A stretch of DNA of 64,000 nt, taken from assembly GCA_937997955.1 (NCBI GenBank), contig CALLDR010000041.1, forward strand, positions 1 through 64,000, in the 5' to 3' direction. Shown here piece after piece: positions 23,599 to 32,381 of this stretch. The stretch comes from an uncultured Emergencia sp. (GTDB taxonomy: Bacteria; Bacillota; Clostridia; Peptostreptococcales; Anaerovoracaceae). A program made the translations under genes and the position numbers. The first letter of the stretch is position 1; every line of letters starts with the position of its first letter. The notes beneath the pieces were generated by a model. It was not told the origin of the DNA and searched no databases. It saw only the letters and a program-made list of their open reading frames with translations.

Positions 23599-25023
23599 TT
23601 ATCTGATTCCAAAGCCGTGATCCATAGGCCCGCTGCCCGCGCCCAGATCCAGCATAGCCGACAGAGCGCCGGATATATAGGCTTTCGCCTGCTTCACGGC
23701 GTTTTCCAATGCAAGGCCTTTGGCTAAATTGGCCGCAACAGCGCTGGACAGGGTACACCCCGTCCCGTGGGTGTTGTCATTGTCGATTCGTTTGCCGCGG
23801 AACCACTTTGCTGTTTCGCCGTCAAAGAGCAGGTCGTCGGCGTCGCTGACCTGATGGCCGCCTTTGACCAGAACCCGGCATTTATAGGTATCCCAGATCC
23901 TCCGCGCCGCCGTTTCCATATCCTCCGCCGTTCGGATCTCAAGGCCGGAAAGGACCTCCGCCTCAGGAATGTTGGGCGTGATCAAAGAGGCCAAAGGAAG
24001 AAGCACTCTGCAGAGCGCCGATACCGCGTCGCCCGAGATCAGCTTTGCTCCGCTGGTAGCCACCATAACCGGGTCGAGAACGATATTCTTCGCGCCGTAA
24101 AACCGGAGCCTTTCTCCGATAGTCTCGATCAGCGCCGCGGACGAAACCATGCCGATCTTCACCGCCTCTGGCCGGATATCCGTAAAGACAGCGTCCAGCT
24201 GAGCCGCCAGAAACGCCGGCGTCACTTCCATGATATCCGTAACTCCCGTGGTGTTCTGCGCGGTCAAAGCCGTAACAGCGCTCATGGCATAGACGCCGCA
24301 GGCCATCATCGTCTTCAGATCCGCCTGAATCCCCGCGCCGCCGCTGCAGTCGCTGCCCGCGATGGACAGGGCCGCAGGCTTAGAAAAGGTAAAATCGTTC
24401 AGGCTTTCCAGGTAGATATCCGCCAGCGCCCGGATCTCCGCCTGATCCTTTTCGCTGACAGAATCGTAGATGCCGACGGTCTTAAATCCCGCCGCCTTAG
24501 CGGTTTTGATGGAATACAGCCCGTCCTCAAAGAGCCATGTTTCCGACGGCTCCGTCCCCATGATGCGGGCCGCCTCATAGAAGATCTTCGGTTCCGACTT
24601 GCTGGCTCCCACCTCCCCGCAGGTTAGGATCGCGTCGAAATAATCTGTATAGCCCAGCCGGTCAAAGGCGGCCAAAATGCAGTATTTGTCCGTAGAAGTG
24701 GCGATCGTCACAGGAACTCCTGCAGCCTTCAGCTTTTCCAGCAGCTCTCTCGCTCCCGGCTTAAACCCGGCCTCTGTAAAGTAGTACTGCTCCACGCAGC
24801 CGTTGATGCCTGCTTTGATCTCCGCGATAGTGTACGGCAGACTGTAATGCTCCTTCAGATATTCCGCGCCCATCTCCACGGTCATGCAGAACAGCTTGTC
24901 GCCCAGATGAGGCTCCGCCTCAATCCCAAGGGACGCCAGATACCGCGCGCCGGAATCGGTCCAGACCGGCATGGTGTCCAGAAGGACGCCGTCTACATCG
25001 AAAATAACGCCTTTGATGCTCAT
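23599..25023 (-). CDS. thiD: HAD phosphatase fused to ThiD
   Basis: Two enzymes are joined in 474 residues. Residues 1-215 are a HAD hydrolase of the beta-phosphoglucomutase-like subfamily (DVDGVLLDT nucleophile motif, TSTDK, and EDGLYSIKTAKAAG). Residues 218-474 are ThiD, hydroxymethylpyrimidine and phosphomethylpyrimidine kinase (SIAGSDCSGGAGIQADLK, DPVMVATSG, HGTGCTLSSA). ThiD makes HMP diphosphate for ThiE; the HAD part could dephosphorylate a thiamine intermediate. The ATG overlaps the thiE stop codon by four bases. It is last in a thiM-thiE-thiD salvage operon with no biosynthetic ThiC or ThiG nearby. Confidence 0.9.
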   Translation of the reverse strand: MSIKGVIFDVDGVLLDTMPVWTDSGARYLASLGIEAEPHLGDKLFCMTVEMGAEYLKEHYSLPYTIAEIKAGINGCVEQYYFTEAGFKPGARELLEKLKAAGVPVTIATSTDKYCILAAFDRLGYTDYFDAILTCGEVGASKSEPKIFYEAARIMGTEPSETWLFEDGLYSIKTAKAAGFKTVGIYDSVSEKDQAEIRALADIYLESLNDFTFSKPAALSIAGSDCSGGAGIQADLKTMMACGVYAMSAVTALTAQNTTGVTDIMEVTPAFLAAQLDAVFTDIRPEAVKIGMVSSAALIETIGERLRFYGAKNIVLDPVMVATSGAKLISGDAVSALCRVLLPLASLITPNIPEAEVLSGLEIRTAEDMETAARRIWDTYKCRVLVKGGHQVSDADDLLFDGETAKWFRGKRIDNDNTHGTGCTLSSAVAANLAKGLALENAVKQAKAYISGALSAMLDLGAGSGPMDHGFGIR

Positions 25024-25664
25024 GCTTCCACCATTTCCTTTGTCACCTCTTTCAGTTTTCTCGCTGCTGTTTCGATGTCCGCGGCGCCGAAGATCGCGCT
25101 GATTACGGCGATCCCCGCCAATCCGCTGCCTGCCAGAACCGGCGTATTCTCCACGGTAATGCCGCCGATGGCGATAGCCGGAATGTCCACTGCCCTGCAG
25201 ATATCCCGCACCACGGCGTGGTCCACCTCCGCGGCATCGTCCTTGGAGCTGGTAGCAAAGACCGCTCCCACGCCCAGATAGTCCGCGCCCCGCGCCTGAG
25301 CTGTCAGAGCCTGCTCCACCGTCTGGGTGGAAACGCCCAGGATCTTGTCGGGGCCGATCATGGCCCGCACATCTCCGGCTTCCATATCGCTCTGGCCTAC
25401 GTGGACGCCGTCGGCGTCGATCTCTACCGCCAGCTTCACGTTGTCATTGATGACAAAGGGAACGCCGTATTCCCGGCACAATGCCTGAATCTCCCGCGCC
25501 TCCTCCAAAAAAGCTTCCTCGTCCAGATCCTTCTCTCTCAGCTGGACAAAGGTGACGCCGCCCTTCAAGGCCTTCTCCACCTGGTCATAAAGCCGCTGGC
25601 CCTCCTTCAGCCAGTGCCGGTCCGTTACCGCGTAAAGCAGCAGATCCTTCTTATCTAATTTCAT
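25020..25664 (-). CDS. thiE: Thiamine phosphate synthase
   Basis: The 214-residue TIM-barrel enzyme joins HMP diphosphate to thiazole phosphate to form thiamine phosphate. Landmarks are YAVTDRHWL at the start, VQLREKDLDEE, PFVINDNVKLAVEIDADGVHVGQ and GVGAVFATSSKDDA. It overlaps the end of thiM by 14 bases and the start of the HAD-ThiD gene by four, so the three are translated together. Confidence 0.95.
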   Translation of the reverse strand: MKLDKKDLLLYAVTDRHWLKEGQRLYDQVEKALKGGVTFVQLREKDLDEEAFLEEAREIQALCREYGVPFVINDNVKLAVEIDADGVHVGQSDMEAGDVRAMIGPDKILGVSTQTVEQALTAQARGADYLGVGAVFATSSKDDAAEVDHAVVRDICRAVDIPAIAIGGITVENTPVLAGSGLAGIAVISAIFGAADIETAARKLKEVTKEMVEA

Positions 25665-26472
25665 ATCTCGCTCCTCTTTCTAACTGATCTCCGTCCATAT
25701 TGCAGATAGCGTCGATGATCCGGTTCCGATAGGTGGCATTTCCGTCGCCCTCTGCCATACGGCTCCACCCGATCTCTCCGGCCAGACCCATGGCGCACAC
25801 CGCGGCGGCCGCGGCATCCAGCGGCGTGTCGTGATTCGCCGCCAAAAATGCGGTCATCATGCCGGAAAGCTGGCATCCTGTACCTGTGATCTTTCCCATC
25901 TCAGCTCTTCCGTTCCTGATCACATAGCAGCGCTCCCGGTCAGCCACCAGATCGATGGCTCCGGTGATCGCGACAATGTTTCCCCTCGCCGCGGCAAAGG
26001 ATTTCGCAAACGCCACCGCGCTGTCCAGGCTGTCTTCCGTCACCGCGTCGCTGATATCGGCGTCCACGCCTTTGGTCGTGCCGCTGCCAGTAGCCAGGGT
26101 CTTGATCTCCGAAATATTTCCCCGTATTACATCAAAGTGTATTCTGTCTATCAGGTTCTTTGCCGTCTCTGTCCGCAAGGTGCTGGCGCCTGCCCCTACC
26201 GGGTCCAGCAGCAGGACATGGCCCAACGCCTGGGCTTTCTCTCCGGCAGCCATCATGGCTGGGATCGTCCGCTGATTCAGCGTGCCTATATTGATGTTGA
26301 GGCCGCCGCAGATAGCGGTGATCTCCACCGCGTCTTCCGGGTCGTCAGCCATGATCGGACTGGCGCCGCAGGCCAGCAGAATATTGGCCACGTCGTTGAC
26401 CGTCACATAATTGGTAATGTTGTGGATCAGCGGGCAGGACGCCCGCAGGTTATCAAAGCATTGTTTCAGCAT
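25651..26472 (-). CDS. thiM: Hydroxyethylthiazole kinase
   Basis: The 273-residue ribokinase-like enzyme phosphorylates 4-methyl-5-(2-hydroxyethyl)thiazole. It shows CPLIHNITNYVTVNDVANILLA, DPVGAGAS and GTGCQLSGMMTAF, the ThiM signatures. AAAGGAGG precedes the ATG. It is the first gene of the salvage operon. The upstream interval holds the GTTTCGTA array and no recognisable TPP riboswitch, which is unusual for thiM operons in Clostridia. Confidence 0.95.
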   Translation of the reverse strand: MLKQCFDNLRASCPLIHNITNYVTVNDVANILLACGASPIMADDPEDAVEITAICGGLNINIGTLNQRTIPAMMAAGEKAQALGHVLLLDPVGAGASTLRTETAKNLIDRIHFDVIRGNISEIKTLATGSGTTKGVDADISDAVTEDSLDSAVAFAKSFAAARGNIVAITGAIDLVADRERCYVIRNGRAEMGKITGTGCQLSGMMTAFLAANHDTPLDAAAAAVCAMGLAGEIGWSRMAEGDGNATYRNRIIDAICNMDGDQLERGARYEIR

Positions 26473-26600
26473 GAAATGCCTCCTTTCTCATTTTGACCGC
26501 TGCCCCCCCGCCGCCGGCTCAGGCCGCCGCAGGCGGGTGCGGATGCGGCTGCATACGGATGGGGCTGTGGGGTCGGACAGTTTCTCCATAGTTTCCGCCG

Positions 26601-26891
26601 GTTTCGTGAACCGCCCGAACTGAGCCGTCCTACGAAACCCAGGTGTCTTTTTTGCGGCAGCGGTTTCGTATTCTGCCCCAAATTGCCGCGGTTTACGAAA
26701 CTTTTCCGGGCTCGGCAGGGCAACAGTTTCGTATTTTAACCGCTGCAGCCAGGATTTACGAAACACTCCCTTTGCGTTTTCCGCCAAAAGTTTCGTATTT
26801 CCTCCGCGCTTTCCTGATTTTACGAAACCCCCTCGTCACAGATGGACAGATCGTTTCGTAAAACCGCCCGCCCGGCAGCTTTTTACGAAAC
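26601..26891. repeat. Phased array of ten alternating GTTTCGTA/TACGAAAC octamers
   Basis: Forward GTTTCGT(A) boxes start at 26601, 26663, 26726, 26790 and 26853; inverted TACGAAAC boxes start at 26631, 26694, 26757, 26821 and 26884. Neighbouring boxes alternate in direction every 30-33 bases, close to three helical turns, for ten sites in a row. The sequence between boxes is not conserved. The array fills most of the 443-base gap upstream of thiM. The remainder (26473-26600) is GC-rich without other recognisable elements. Confidence 0.9.
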
Positions 26892-26915
26892 CTGCCCCGC
26901 TACGTTCCTCCAGCC

Positions 26916-27488
26916 TCAGACGATTACCGCGCCGATGTTCCTCATATCGGCCATATTCGCCCTCTGTATCTCCTCCGTCATAGACGAACAGCAGCTTTCG
27001 ATGATGTACGTCTTGTAATCCAAGGCTATGGCGTCATAGCAGGTGGTCCGTACACAGTTCGGCGTGGTGGTCCCGGTCAGGATCACCGTATCGATGCCCT
27101 TCCGCCGCAGGATCAGATCCAGCTCTGTCTGGAAAAAAGCGCTCCAGCGGGGTTTGATGATGTGATAGTCTCCCGGCTCAGCCGTAAGCCCGTCAGCCAG
27201 CTCTTCGCTGTTGTCGCCTTTTGATCCGGGCGCCATGGTCCTTCCGCCGGAAAGCCACGCGTCATAGCGGGTGAATTCCACATCGCTTCCGTCCTCCCGG
27301 TACTGCCTCCGAATCCAGAATACGGGAATTCCCAGATCCCGCGCCGACCGCACAGCCTGACTGCACGCGGGCACTGTGGCTGACGCCCCTTTGATGCAGT
27401 GAGCGCCTCCTGGAGAGACAAACGCCTTCTGCATGTCGATGACCAGAAGGGCCGTCTTCTGCGGTTCTTTTACAAAGTCAAGCGTCAT
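26916..27488 (-). CDS. Isochorismatase-family cysteine hydrolase
   Basis: The 190-residue protein has the family's catalytic triad: Asp in LLVIDMQKAF, Lys in HIIKPRWSAF and Cys in TTTPNCVRTTCYDA. Relatives hydrolyse isochorismate, nicotinamide, N-carbamoylsarcosine or ureidoacrylate, and the exact substrate cannot be told here. The ATG at 27488 overlaps the end of the DMT transporter gene by 11 bases, so the transporter may carry its substrate or product. Confidence 0.85.
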   Translation of the reverse strand: MTLDFVKEPQKTALLVIDMQKAFVSPGGAHCIKGASATVPACSQAVRSARDLGIPVFWIRRQYREDGSDVEFTRYDAWLSGGRTMAPGSKGDNSEELADGLTAEPGDYHIIKPRWSAFFQTELDLILRRKGIDTVILTGTTTPNCVRTTCYDAIALDYKTYIIESCCSSMTEEIQRANMADMRNIGAVIV

Positions 27489-28443
27489 GATGTGCCCTCT
27501 CCTTTCTGAGACGCTGCAGCGGGTTGTCATCAGCCATGGAGACCAGAGAGCCTGCCAGAATCAGACAGATGCCGATGACCATGTTGCTGTGAATCGCTTC
27601 TCCCAGAATCACCGCGGCCATGATAGGCGCCAGCACCGGCTTGAAGAAGAACACCATGGACACAGTCTGGGCACTGACTCTCTCCATGGCCAGGAAGTAG
27701 CAGGTGTAACCGATACCGGTGCAGCAGATGCACACGTACAGGACCACCAGCAGGTTATCCACAGCGTAGCCGCTGACAAAAGGAATCTCGGCGAAGTTTT
27801 TCAAAACGCCGCTGGACAGGGCTGACGCAACTGCCGGTATGTGGCTCAGAGCTGCCAGAATCATCATTTCGGCGCTGCCGAAGAGGAAGCCTCCGCAGGT
27901 GACTACAATGCCGCCCAGCTTCGCGCACTGTTTCTTTCCCAGAACGCCGTACAGCGCAAAGGATGCCGCCGAAATCAAGATAAAGATCACTCCCAGGATA
28001 TTCAGGTGCAGGTTCCACGGCTGGATGATGAACACGATGCCGACCAGATCTACGGCCAGGGCGATGAATTTGTTCAGCTTCGCCTCTTCACCGATCAGCA
28101 GGATCGCGAAAACTGTGACAAAGATAGGGTTGCAGCTGAACAGCACCGCTACCACCGACGCGTCGATATACAAGATGGACAGCTGATAAAAGGTCATGCT
28201 GAACAAGATGCCCAGAAAGCCCAGACCCGCCATCTCTATGTAATCCGCTTTTTCCAGCTTCAGGCCTCGCTGCCGCAGGGTCTTTGCCGCCATGGGCAAA
28301 AGAATGACGCCTGCCACCAGGAACCGGGTGAAGGTGATCTGGATCGGGTTGAAATCCCCCGCGATCAGCTTCAGCACAGCCTCCATGGAGCTGAACAAAA
28401 CCGTCGTAATTAAAATACAGATATAACCTTGTTTTTTAGCCAA
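27478..28443 (-). CDS. EamA/DMT-family transporter
   Basis: A 321-residue protein with ten hydrophobic segments in two EamA repeats (drug/metabolite transporter superfamily), with FTRFLVAGVILLPMA and AMERVSAQTVSMVFFFKPVLAP typical of the family. The reading frame is open upstream, but a TTG at 28443 is preferred because GGGAGGC lies eight bases before it and the first membrane helix starts there. Members often export amino acids or small metabolites. It is coupled to the cysteine hydrolase. Confidence 0.82.
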   Translation of the reverse strand: MAKKQGYICILITTVLFSSMEAVLKLIAGDFNPIQITFTRFLVAGVILLPMAAKTLRQRGLKLEKADYIEMAGLGFLGILFSMTFYQLSILYIDASVVAVLFSCNPIFVTVFAILLIGEEAKLNKFIALAVDLVGIVFIIQPWNLHLNILGVIFILISAASFALYGVLGKKQCAKLGGIVVTCGGFLFGSAEMMILAALSHIPAVASALSSGVLKNFAEIPFVSGYAVDNLLVVLYVCICCTGIGYTCYFLAMERVSAQTVSMVFFFKPVLAPIMAAVILGEAIHSNMVIGICLILAGSLVSMADDNPLQRLRKERAHHDA

Positions 28444-28570
28444 TTGTATCGCCTCCCAAAACACTTTAACGCCGTTCGCTTTCAAGTCGCGCGAATGCGT
28501 CCAGCATCTATTATATACCCCGGATCCTGTTTCGTCCATGGTCCCGCAGGAAAATTTTTTCTTTAGAAAA

Positions 28571-28600
28571 AATCATCGCACAGTTGCCCATGCGATGATT
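28571..28600 (-). terminator. Terminator of the NhaC 3-NhaC 2 operon
   Basis: Perfect ten-base arms (AATCATCGCA and TGCGATGATT) surround a ten-base loop. On the minus strand a run of T follows. It lies 30 bases after the small membrane protein gene. Confidence 0.75.
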
Positions 28601-28629
28601 CATTTTCGTTTAGAACTTATTCCCTATTT

Positions 28630-29142
28630 CTATTTCTTTTTTTTCTTTACGGCCTTTTGATTCGCGGCCTTCTGGGCGCGCAGCACCTCCTGACGATGCA
28701 GAAGCTCCGCCTCGCTTCGCTGCCGCTCTTCTTCTGTCATATCTTCAATATAAATAGAAGGATTCATCTGACTCGCAAGCCGCAGCGCGGCCTGACAGTC
28801 GGAAGGCGACATTACAAAGACCCGGGCTGCAATGTCCTTCCCTATGTGAAGCATCACGTTGGGGCTGGCCTTTCTGTAATCAGTATGCAGCGTTGTGACC
28901 TGATCCCAGGTCCAACGGCTGCGGATAGGCAGCCGGAAAAGCTCATATCTGATGTCGACGCCTTCTTCCGATATGATATGTTCCTTTTTAAAGAAACAGG
29001 CAAGGATAACCAGCAGGGCAACGGGAACGTAGATCCATTGCCCCCTCATAGCCTCCAGGTACATCATATATACCGCTGCCAAAGCGATTGCAGCTTTGAT
29101 CCAGTTTTTTCGTTCCGGCAGGATGCCTCTGTATTTCATCAT
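28630..29142 (-). CDS. Small membrane protein with Lys-rich tail
   Basis: I do not recognise a named family. The 170-residue protein has two hydrophobic segments (about residues 14-50) followed by a soluble domain. The stretch IISEEGVDIRYELFRLPIRSRWTWDQVTTLHTDY resembles bacterial PH-like domains. It ends with a charged helix and KKKKK. It starts 15 bases after the NhaC 2 stop codon and shares its terminator, so it may be a membrane-anchored accessory of that operon. Confidence 0.7.
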   Translation of the reverse strand: MMKYRGILPERKNWIKAAIALAAVYMMYLEAMRGQWIYVPVALLVILACFFKKEHIISEEGVDIRYELFRLPIRSRWTWDQVTTLHTDYRKASPNVMLHIGKDIAARVFVMSPSDCQAALRLASQMNPSIYIEDMTEEERQRSEAELLHRQEVLRAQKAANQKAVKKKKK

Positions 29143-29157
29143 TTCCGCTCGTTTCCT

Positions 29158-30690
29158 TTAGTTCATACCGCTGACATCTTTCATGTCCCTTTCACCACGG
29201 ATCTGAGCCAGAGCCGCCAGCGCTTTTTCGTGGGCGTCCTCCGGAGCTTCAGCCACAGTACCCTTTTTCAGCTTTCCAAGGATGTTGGTGCGAGTACCGT
29301 CCGCATAAAGGATGTTTCCTCCCCAGCTCGCCGTGACGATGGCGTAGATCGGATTGATGATATTCATGAAGCAGAACGGCAGATACGCGAAGGTGGATAC
29401 GCCCAGAATACTGGAGTGGTATGCGCCGCAGGAGGACCAAGGGATCAGAGGAGACCAAAGTGTTCCTCCGTCTTCCAGGGTTCTGGAAAGCATATTTCTC
29501 GCCAGTCCCAGCTCGTCAAACTTATCCTTGTACATGCTGCTCGGGATGATCAGTCCCAGGTACTGGTCGCACATGGTCGTGATGCAGAACATGGAAGTCA
29601 ATATGGTGACGACGATCAGCTGGAACGGTGTTCTGACTTTCTTGATCATGCTGCCCAGCAGAGATTCCACCGCGCCGATCTTCTGCAGGATCCCGCCAAA
29701 GCCTACGGCGATGATAACCAGGTTGTTGGTCCAGAGCATGCTGTCCATGCCGCCGCGATTGAGCAGAGTGTCGCACAGCTCGTTGCCGGTCTCCGCTTCA
29801 TATCCATAGTGAGCCATAGTAATGCAGTCGGAGAAAGTCGCTCCCTGGAAGACCACAGCAAAGATACATCCCATAGCTGAAATCATCAGAACAGCCGGGA
29901 TCGCAGGAATTTTCAGCACTGCGACGATGATGATGAACACCACTGGAAGCAGCAGAATCGGGCTCATATAATCGTAGTGGTCGATGATGGCCTGAGACAG
30001 GTCATTGGCGATCTGTGGATCGTAATTGGACGATCCCTTGATGGAAATGATCGCGTAAAGGACGATGGCGATGACCAGGCTTGGGAAGGTGGTGGTAACC
30101 ATCGCCCTTACATGGTCAAACAGTCCGGTCTGCGCAGATCCGGCAGCCAGATTTGTAGAATCAGACAACGGTGAGAATTTATCGCCGCAACAGGCTCCTG
30201 ACAGGATCATACCTGCGATAAGGCCTGGATTCAGTCCCATAGTCGTACCGATAGCCATAAACGCGATGCCCAGGGTAGCGACTACTGTCCACGCGGAACC
30301 CAGCGCGACACCTACGATGGCGCACAGAATGCACGCCAGAGGCAGGAACATGCCCGGGGAGATACATTTCAGACCGTAGTATACGACAGATGGAATCGTA
30401 CCGCACCACTCAAAGGAGCCGATCAGGCATCCAACGCAAAGAATAATGATAATAGCTTCAAGAGACTGGCTCACAGCGTCTAAAGCGCCGGCGAGCATCT
30501 CCTTATATGTATGACCGCAAACCTTACCTACAATCATGGCCACAGCACAGGCGATCAGTACGGGAATATGCGGGTCCTGTCCCCATCCGAGGACATAATT
30601 GGAAATCATAATTGCCAGAAGCACGACGATAGGGATCAACGCTTCCAGCTTGTTCGGCAGACGGACTGCACGGGTGTTTTTTTCTGACAT
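29158..30690 (-). CDS. NhaC-family Na+/H+ antiporter 2
   Basis: The 510-residue membrane protein keeps the NhaC motifs GSAWTVVATLGIAFMAIG and GDKFSPLSDSTNLAAG, plus WSSCGAYHSSILG near the C-terminus. The ATG at 30690 follows GGAGGAACG. It lies 53 bases after NhaC 3 and probably shares its sigma-54-driven transcript. The two differ enough to transport different solutes. Some NhaC members exchange malate/lactate or amino-acid-derived acids with Na+ and H+. Confidence 0.87.
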   Translation of the reverse strand: MSEKNTRAVRLPNKLEALIPIVVLLAIMISNYVLGWGQDPHIPVLIACAVAMIVGKVCGHTYKEMLAGALDAVSQSLEAIIIILCVGCLIGSFEWCGTIPSVVYYGLKCISPGMFLPLACILCAIVGVALGSAWTVVATLGIAFMAIGTTMGLNPGLIAGMILSGACCGDKFSPLSDSTNLAAGSAQTGLFDHVRAMVTTTFPSLVIAIVLYAIISIKGSSNYDPQIANDLSQAIIDHYDYMSPILLLPVVFIIIVAVLKIPAIPAVLMISAMGCIFAVVFQGATFSDCITMAHYGYEAETGNELCDTLLNRGGMDSMLWTNNLVIIAVGFGGILQKIGAVESLLGSMIKKVRTPFQLIVVTILTSMFCITTMCDQYLGLIIPSSMYKDKFDELGLARNMLSRTLEDGGTLWSPLIPWSSCGAYHSSILGVSTFAYLPFCFMNIINPIYAIVTASWGGNILYADGTRTNILGKLKKGTVAEAPEDAHEKALAALAQIRGERDMKDVSGMN

Positions 30691-30743
30691 AGATCGTTCC
30701 TCCAATAATATAATGATTACAATGAGGAAAGGTCTTCCGTCCT

Positions 30744-32171
30744 CTACAGCTCTTCTATTTCATCCAACCTGTCTTTGATCGGCTTTGACGGATCCAGCGG
30801 CTCAAGCTTAAATCCGGTGAACGCGTAGATCGCCGAAAGGATCGGATTAATATAAGCCATGAAGCAGAACGGAAAATAGACAAAGGCGCTGACATCCAAA
30901 ACAGAATAGTAGAGAGCGCCGCAGGTAGACCACGGTACGATGCCTGAGGTTAAAGTCCCTGCGTCTTCCAGCACCCGTGACAGATTTTTCGGCGCCAGAT
31001 TCAGCTTCCTATAGGTATCCTTATACATCTGCCCAGGTATCACGATGGACATGTACTGGTCCGCAGCCATGAAGTTCATCGCGATACAGGTAATGATGTT
31101 GGCAGTCATGATGGCGCCTCTGGTTCTGCACCTGACCAGAATCGCCTCGACGAGGATGTCCAGACAGCCGATGCTCTTCACCGCGCCGCCAAAGGCAAGT
31201 GCGCAGATGACAAGAGAAATGGTGTACATCATGTTCTGCATGCCGCCCCGGTTGAGGAGCTGATCAACCATATCATTGCCTGAAGCGATCTCAAAGCCGT
31301 AAACCAGCTGGCTGATGACAGTCCCCACGTCATTACCCTGCAGAAACGCGAAGACAACACCGACAGCCGTCCCAAACACCATGCCCGGAATGGCCGGCAC
31401 TTTCAGAATCATCATGACGATGATGGATACCGGAGCAATTAGAATCCACGGCGTGATGTGGAAATTTCTCTGAAGCGTATCACAGATCATCTGGATCTGA
31501 CTGTCATCCATAGAGTCGGCGCTGTAAGCGGAACCGATCACGGCGAAAAGGACCGTGGCCAGCACGAAGCTGGGAACTGTCGTCCACATCATATGCTTCA
31601 CATGGGCAAAGAGATTGGTCCCGGTCACACCGGCCGCCAGATTAGTACTGTCAGAAAGTGGTGACAGCTTGTCCCCAAACTGGGCTCCGGTAATGATCGC
31701 CCCCGCCGTGATGGGAAACGGGATTCCCAAACCAGCGGCTACACCCATAGCCGCCACTCCTATGGTGCCAGCCGTGGTCCACGCGGAGCCTGTAGCCAGC
31801 GCAATCACCGCACACATGACCGGCAGCGCGGCTAAAAACACGCTGGGCGTAAACAGCTGCAGCCCGTAATAGATCAGCCCCGGAACGATGCCCCCGGCCA
31901 TCCAGGCGCCGATCAGGCAGCCTACGATCATGATGATGAAATTGGCCTGCATCGCCATGGCGTTGGTCTCGACCATGGATTTCTCGATATCGTCCCAGGA
32001 ATATCCTAATCCGATGATACCGATCACAGATGTGATACCTATACAGATGATCAGCGGGATCTGGGGATCAGCTCCCAGAAGAATCACACTGGGCAGCATG
32101 ATCAGGATCAGACTCACAAAAGGAACCAATGACAACCACAAAGGCGGCGTCTTCTTCATTTTGGATTGCAC
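30744..32171 (-). CDS. NhaC-family Na+/H+ antiporter 3
   Basis: A 475-residue antiporter with GSAWTTAGTIGVAAMGVAAGLG-type and GDKLSPLSDSTNLAAG motifs and about eleven membrane spans. A GTG at 32171 lies five bases after GGAGG and is preferred to the ATG at 32159, which is 17 bases away. A sigma-54 promoter and three activator-like repeats lie just upstream, next to the NtrC-type regulator gene. The transporter is therefore probably induced by the ligand sensed by the adjacent kinase. Confidence 0.87.
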   Translation of the reverse strand: MQSKMKKTPPLWLSLVPFVSLILIMLPSVILLGADPQIPLIICIGITSVIGIIGLGYSWDDIEKSMVETNAMAMQANFIIMIVGCLIGAWMAGGIVPGLIYYGLQLFTPSVFLAALPVMCAVIALATGSAWTTAGTIGVAAMGVAAGLGIPFPITAGAIITGAQFGDKLSPLSDSTNLAAGVTGTNLFAHVKHMMWTTVPSFVLATVLFAVIGSAYSADSMDDSQIQMICDTLQRNFHITPWILIAPVSIIVMMILKVPAIPGMVFGTAVGVVFAFLQGNDVGTVISQLVYGFEIASGNDMVDQLLNRGGMQNMMYTISLVICALAFGGAVKSIGCLDILVEAILVRCRTRGAIMTANIITCIAMNFMAADQYMSIVIPGQMYKDTYRKLNLAPKNLSRVLEDAGTLTSGIVPWSTCGALYYSVLDVSAFVYFPFCFMAYINPILSAIYAFTGFKLEPLDPSKPIKDRLDEIEEL

Positions 32172-32210
32172 CTCTGCCTCCTTTCTTATTCATATCTCAC
32201 AAATATGAAT

Positions 32211-32226
32211 AGCAAAAAATGTGCCA
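32211..32226 (-). promoter_or_regulatory. Sigma-54 promoter of NhaC 3
   Basis: Read leftward the site is TGGCACATTTTTTGCT, matching the -24/-12 consensus with GG and GC separated by exactly ten bases. The start site would be near 32200, giving a leader of about 30 bases. Confidence 0.85.
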
Positions 32227-32278
32227 TCAGAAAATACCGCGGAAAAGACGTTTTTTCCCGCCTTTCCGCAAAACTTGC

Positions 32279-32338
32279 GTGAAGTTTTTTTCACCGGGGG
32301 AAATTTTTTTCACCCTTCGGAGATGAAACTTTTTTCAC
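32279..32338. promoter_or_regulatory. Three enhancer-like repeats for the NtrC-type regulator
   Basis: Three near-palindromic boxes of the form GTGAA(G)-T-run-TCAC lie at 32279-32294, 32299-32313 and 32324-32338, about 60-130 bases upstream of the sigma-54 promoter. That is where NtrC-family activators usually bind. Confidence 0.65.
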
Positions 32339-32381
32339 TGCCGTTCTGGATCTGCTTTTATCCTGCCCGGCGCTGGCTTTC

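Noticed and set aside
26466..26861. Small proteins encoded across the octamer array on both strands
   Set aside because: The frames show 21-residue periodic FRIL/YET patterns only because the 63-bp period is a multiple of three and the boxes are palindromic. No ribosome sites or known domains support them.
26601..26891. CRISPR array
   Set aside because: Repeats are only eight bases, alternate in direction and are spaced about 31 bases; CRISPR repeats are longer, in one direction, with uniform unique spacers, and no cas genes are near.
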